Source: an uncultured Phycisphaerales bacterium
GTDB lineage: Bacteria > Planctomycetota > Phycisphaerae > Phycisphaerales > UBA1924
Assembly (NCBI GenBank): GCA_937879825.1
Contig: CALFMQ010000308.1
Location: 1 to 6,186, forward strand
Direction: 5' to 3'
DNA: 6,186 bases
In this document: positions 5,958-6,186 of the stretch, piece by piece
Position numbering within the stretch: the first letter of the stretch is position 1
How the letters are laid out: each line of letters begins with the position of its first letter
The notes under the pieces: model-generated
The model's database searches: none
What the model was told of the DNA's origin: nothing
What the model saw: only the letters and a program-made list of their open reading frames with translations
Program-made: the position numbers and the translations under genes

Positions 5958-6186
5958 ATGGGAGACCATCCAAACCAGAATCCGCGAATCGTCGCCGAGG
6001 GAATCACCTTCGACGATGTCCTGCTCGTCCCCGCCGCGAGCGATGTCATGCCCGCGCAGGCCGACCTCACCTCGCGCCTCACCCGCGATATCTCCCTCCG
6101 CATCCCCTTGATCTCCGCGCCCATGGACACCGTCACCGAGGCGCGACTCGCCATCGCCCTCGCCCAGGAAGGCGGCATCGGCATCA
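5958..6186 (+). CDS. guaB: IMP dehydrogenase, N-terminal part (runs off right edge)
   Basis: GuaB oxidises IMP to XMP with NAD+, the first committed step of guanine nucleotide synthesis, in the cytoplasm. The first 76 codons are present. They match the family N-terminus: EGITFDDVLLVPAASDVMP (14-32), then LTSRLTRDISLRIPLISAPM (37-56) and DTVTEARLAIALAQEGGIGI (57-76). The catalytic cysteine and the CBS domains would lie beyond the edge. The ATG at 5958 gives a short nine-residue leader before the conserved region, as expected. No Shine-Dalgarno is seen in the preceding 20 bases. It is the only plus-strand gene, and its codons end mostly in C, whereas those of the minus-strand genes favour G. 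Assignment is secure from the conserved N-terminus; completeness cannot be judged. Confidence 0.96.
   Translation, partial: MGDHPNQNPRIVAEGITFDDVLLVPAASDVMPAQADLTSRLTRDISLRIPLISAPMDTVTEARLAIALAQEGGIGI

Noticed and set aside
5943..5959. Short direct repeat GGCAACAT / GGCACAT just before guaB
   Set aside because: Seven to eight bases with one gap, two copies only, and not symmetric; too weak to call an operator.
4870..6111. Plus-strand open frame of 413 codons over rpe, the amidotransferase and guaB
   Set aside because: It overlaps three recognised genes, is low-complexity and Ser/Pro/Ala/Arg-rich, and is out of frame with guaB.
5858..6184. N-terminal extension of the amidotransferase to 339 residues
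   Set aside because: The extension would read antisense through guaB and the divergent spacer. Family proteins start close to the first beta strand, which fits the ATG at 5857.
1..6186. CRISPR array, transfer RNA, insertion sequence, toxin-antitoxin or defence genes
   Set aside because: No regularly spaced repeats, cloverleaf patterns, transposase motifs or small paired genes were seen; coding sequence fills nearly all of the window.

Overview
The window is GC-rich chromosomal DNA from a diderm (Gram-negative-type) bacterium. The lipoprotein N-acyltransferase gene, the small HEAT-repeat lipoprotein, the mostly absent Shine-Dalgarno sequences and the overall look of the proteins would fit a planctomycete of the Phycisphaerae type. 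That placement is an inference from general protein character and was not tested by comparison.

Layout. Six genes run right to left on the minus strand, and one starts at the right edge on the plus strand. In minus-strand order they are: a class I glutamine amidotransferase-like hydrolase (5857-5165); ribulose-phosphate 3-epimerase rpe (5168-4443), overlapping the previous stop as ATGA; after 115 bp, a histidine-phosphatase-fold protein that has lost its catalytic histidines (4327-3695); after 64 bp, the acetyl-CoA carboxylase beta subunit accD (3630-2788); after 119 bp holding a GC-rich hairpin and a weak promoter candidate, apolipoprotein N-acyltransferase lnt (2668-935); and, again overlapping as ATGA, a HEAT-repeat lipoprotein (938 to beyond the left edge). 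On the plus strand, guaB (IMP dehydrogenase) starts at 5958, divergent from the amidotransferase across 100 bp, and runs off the right edge.

Function. Most of this is housekeeping: the pentose phosphate pathway (Rpe), the first step of fatty acid synthesis (AccD), lipoprotein maturation (Lnt) and guanine nucleotide synthesis (GuaB). Two joints are translationally coupled: amidotransferase/rpe and lnt/HEAT lipoprotein. The second is notable because the downstream product is itself a predicted substrate of Lnt.

No stretch over 300 bp lacks a gene; the four gaps are 64-119 bp. I saw no tRNA, rRNA, CRISPR array, insertion sequence or phage-like gene, and I do not see a new multi-gene system. The best lead is the phosphatase-fold protein with a dismantled active site. 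Weaker leads are candidate leaderless starts for guaB and lnt, and a strong C-over-G bias on the plus strand that holds regardless of gene direction.
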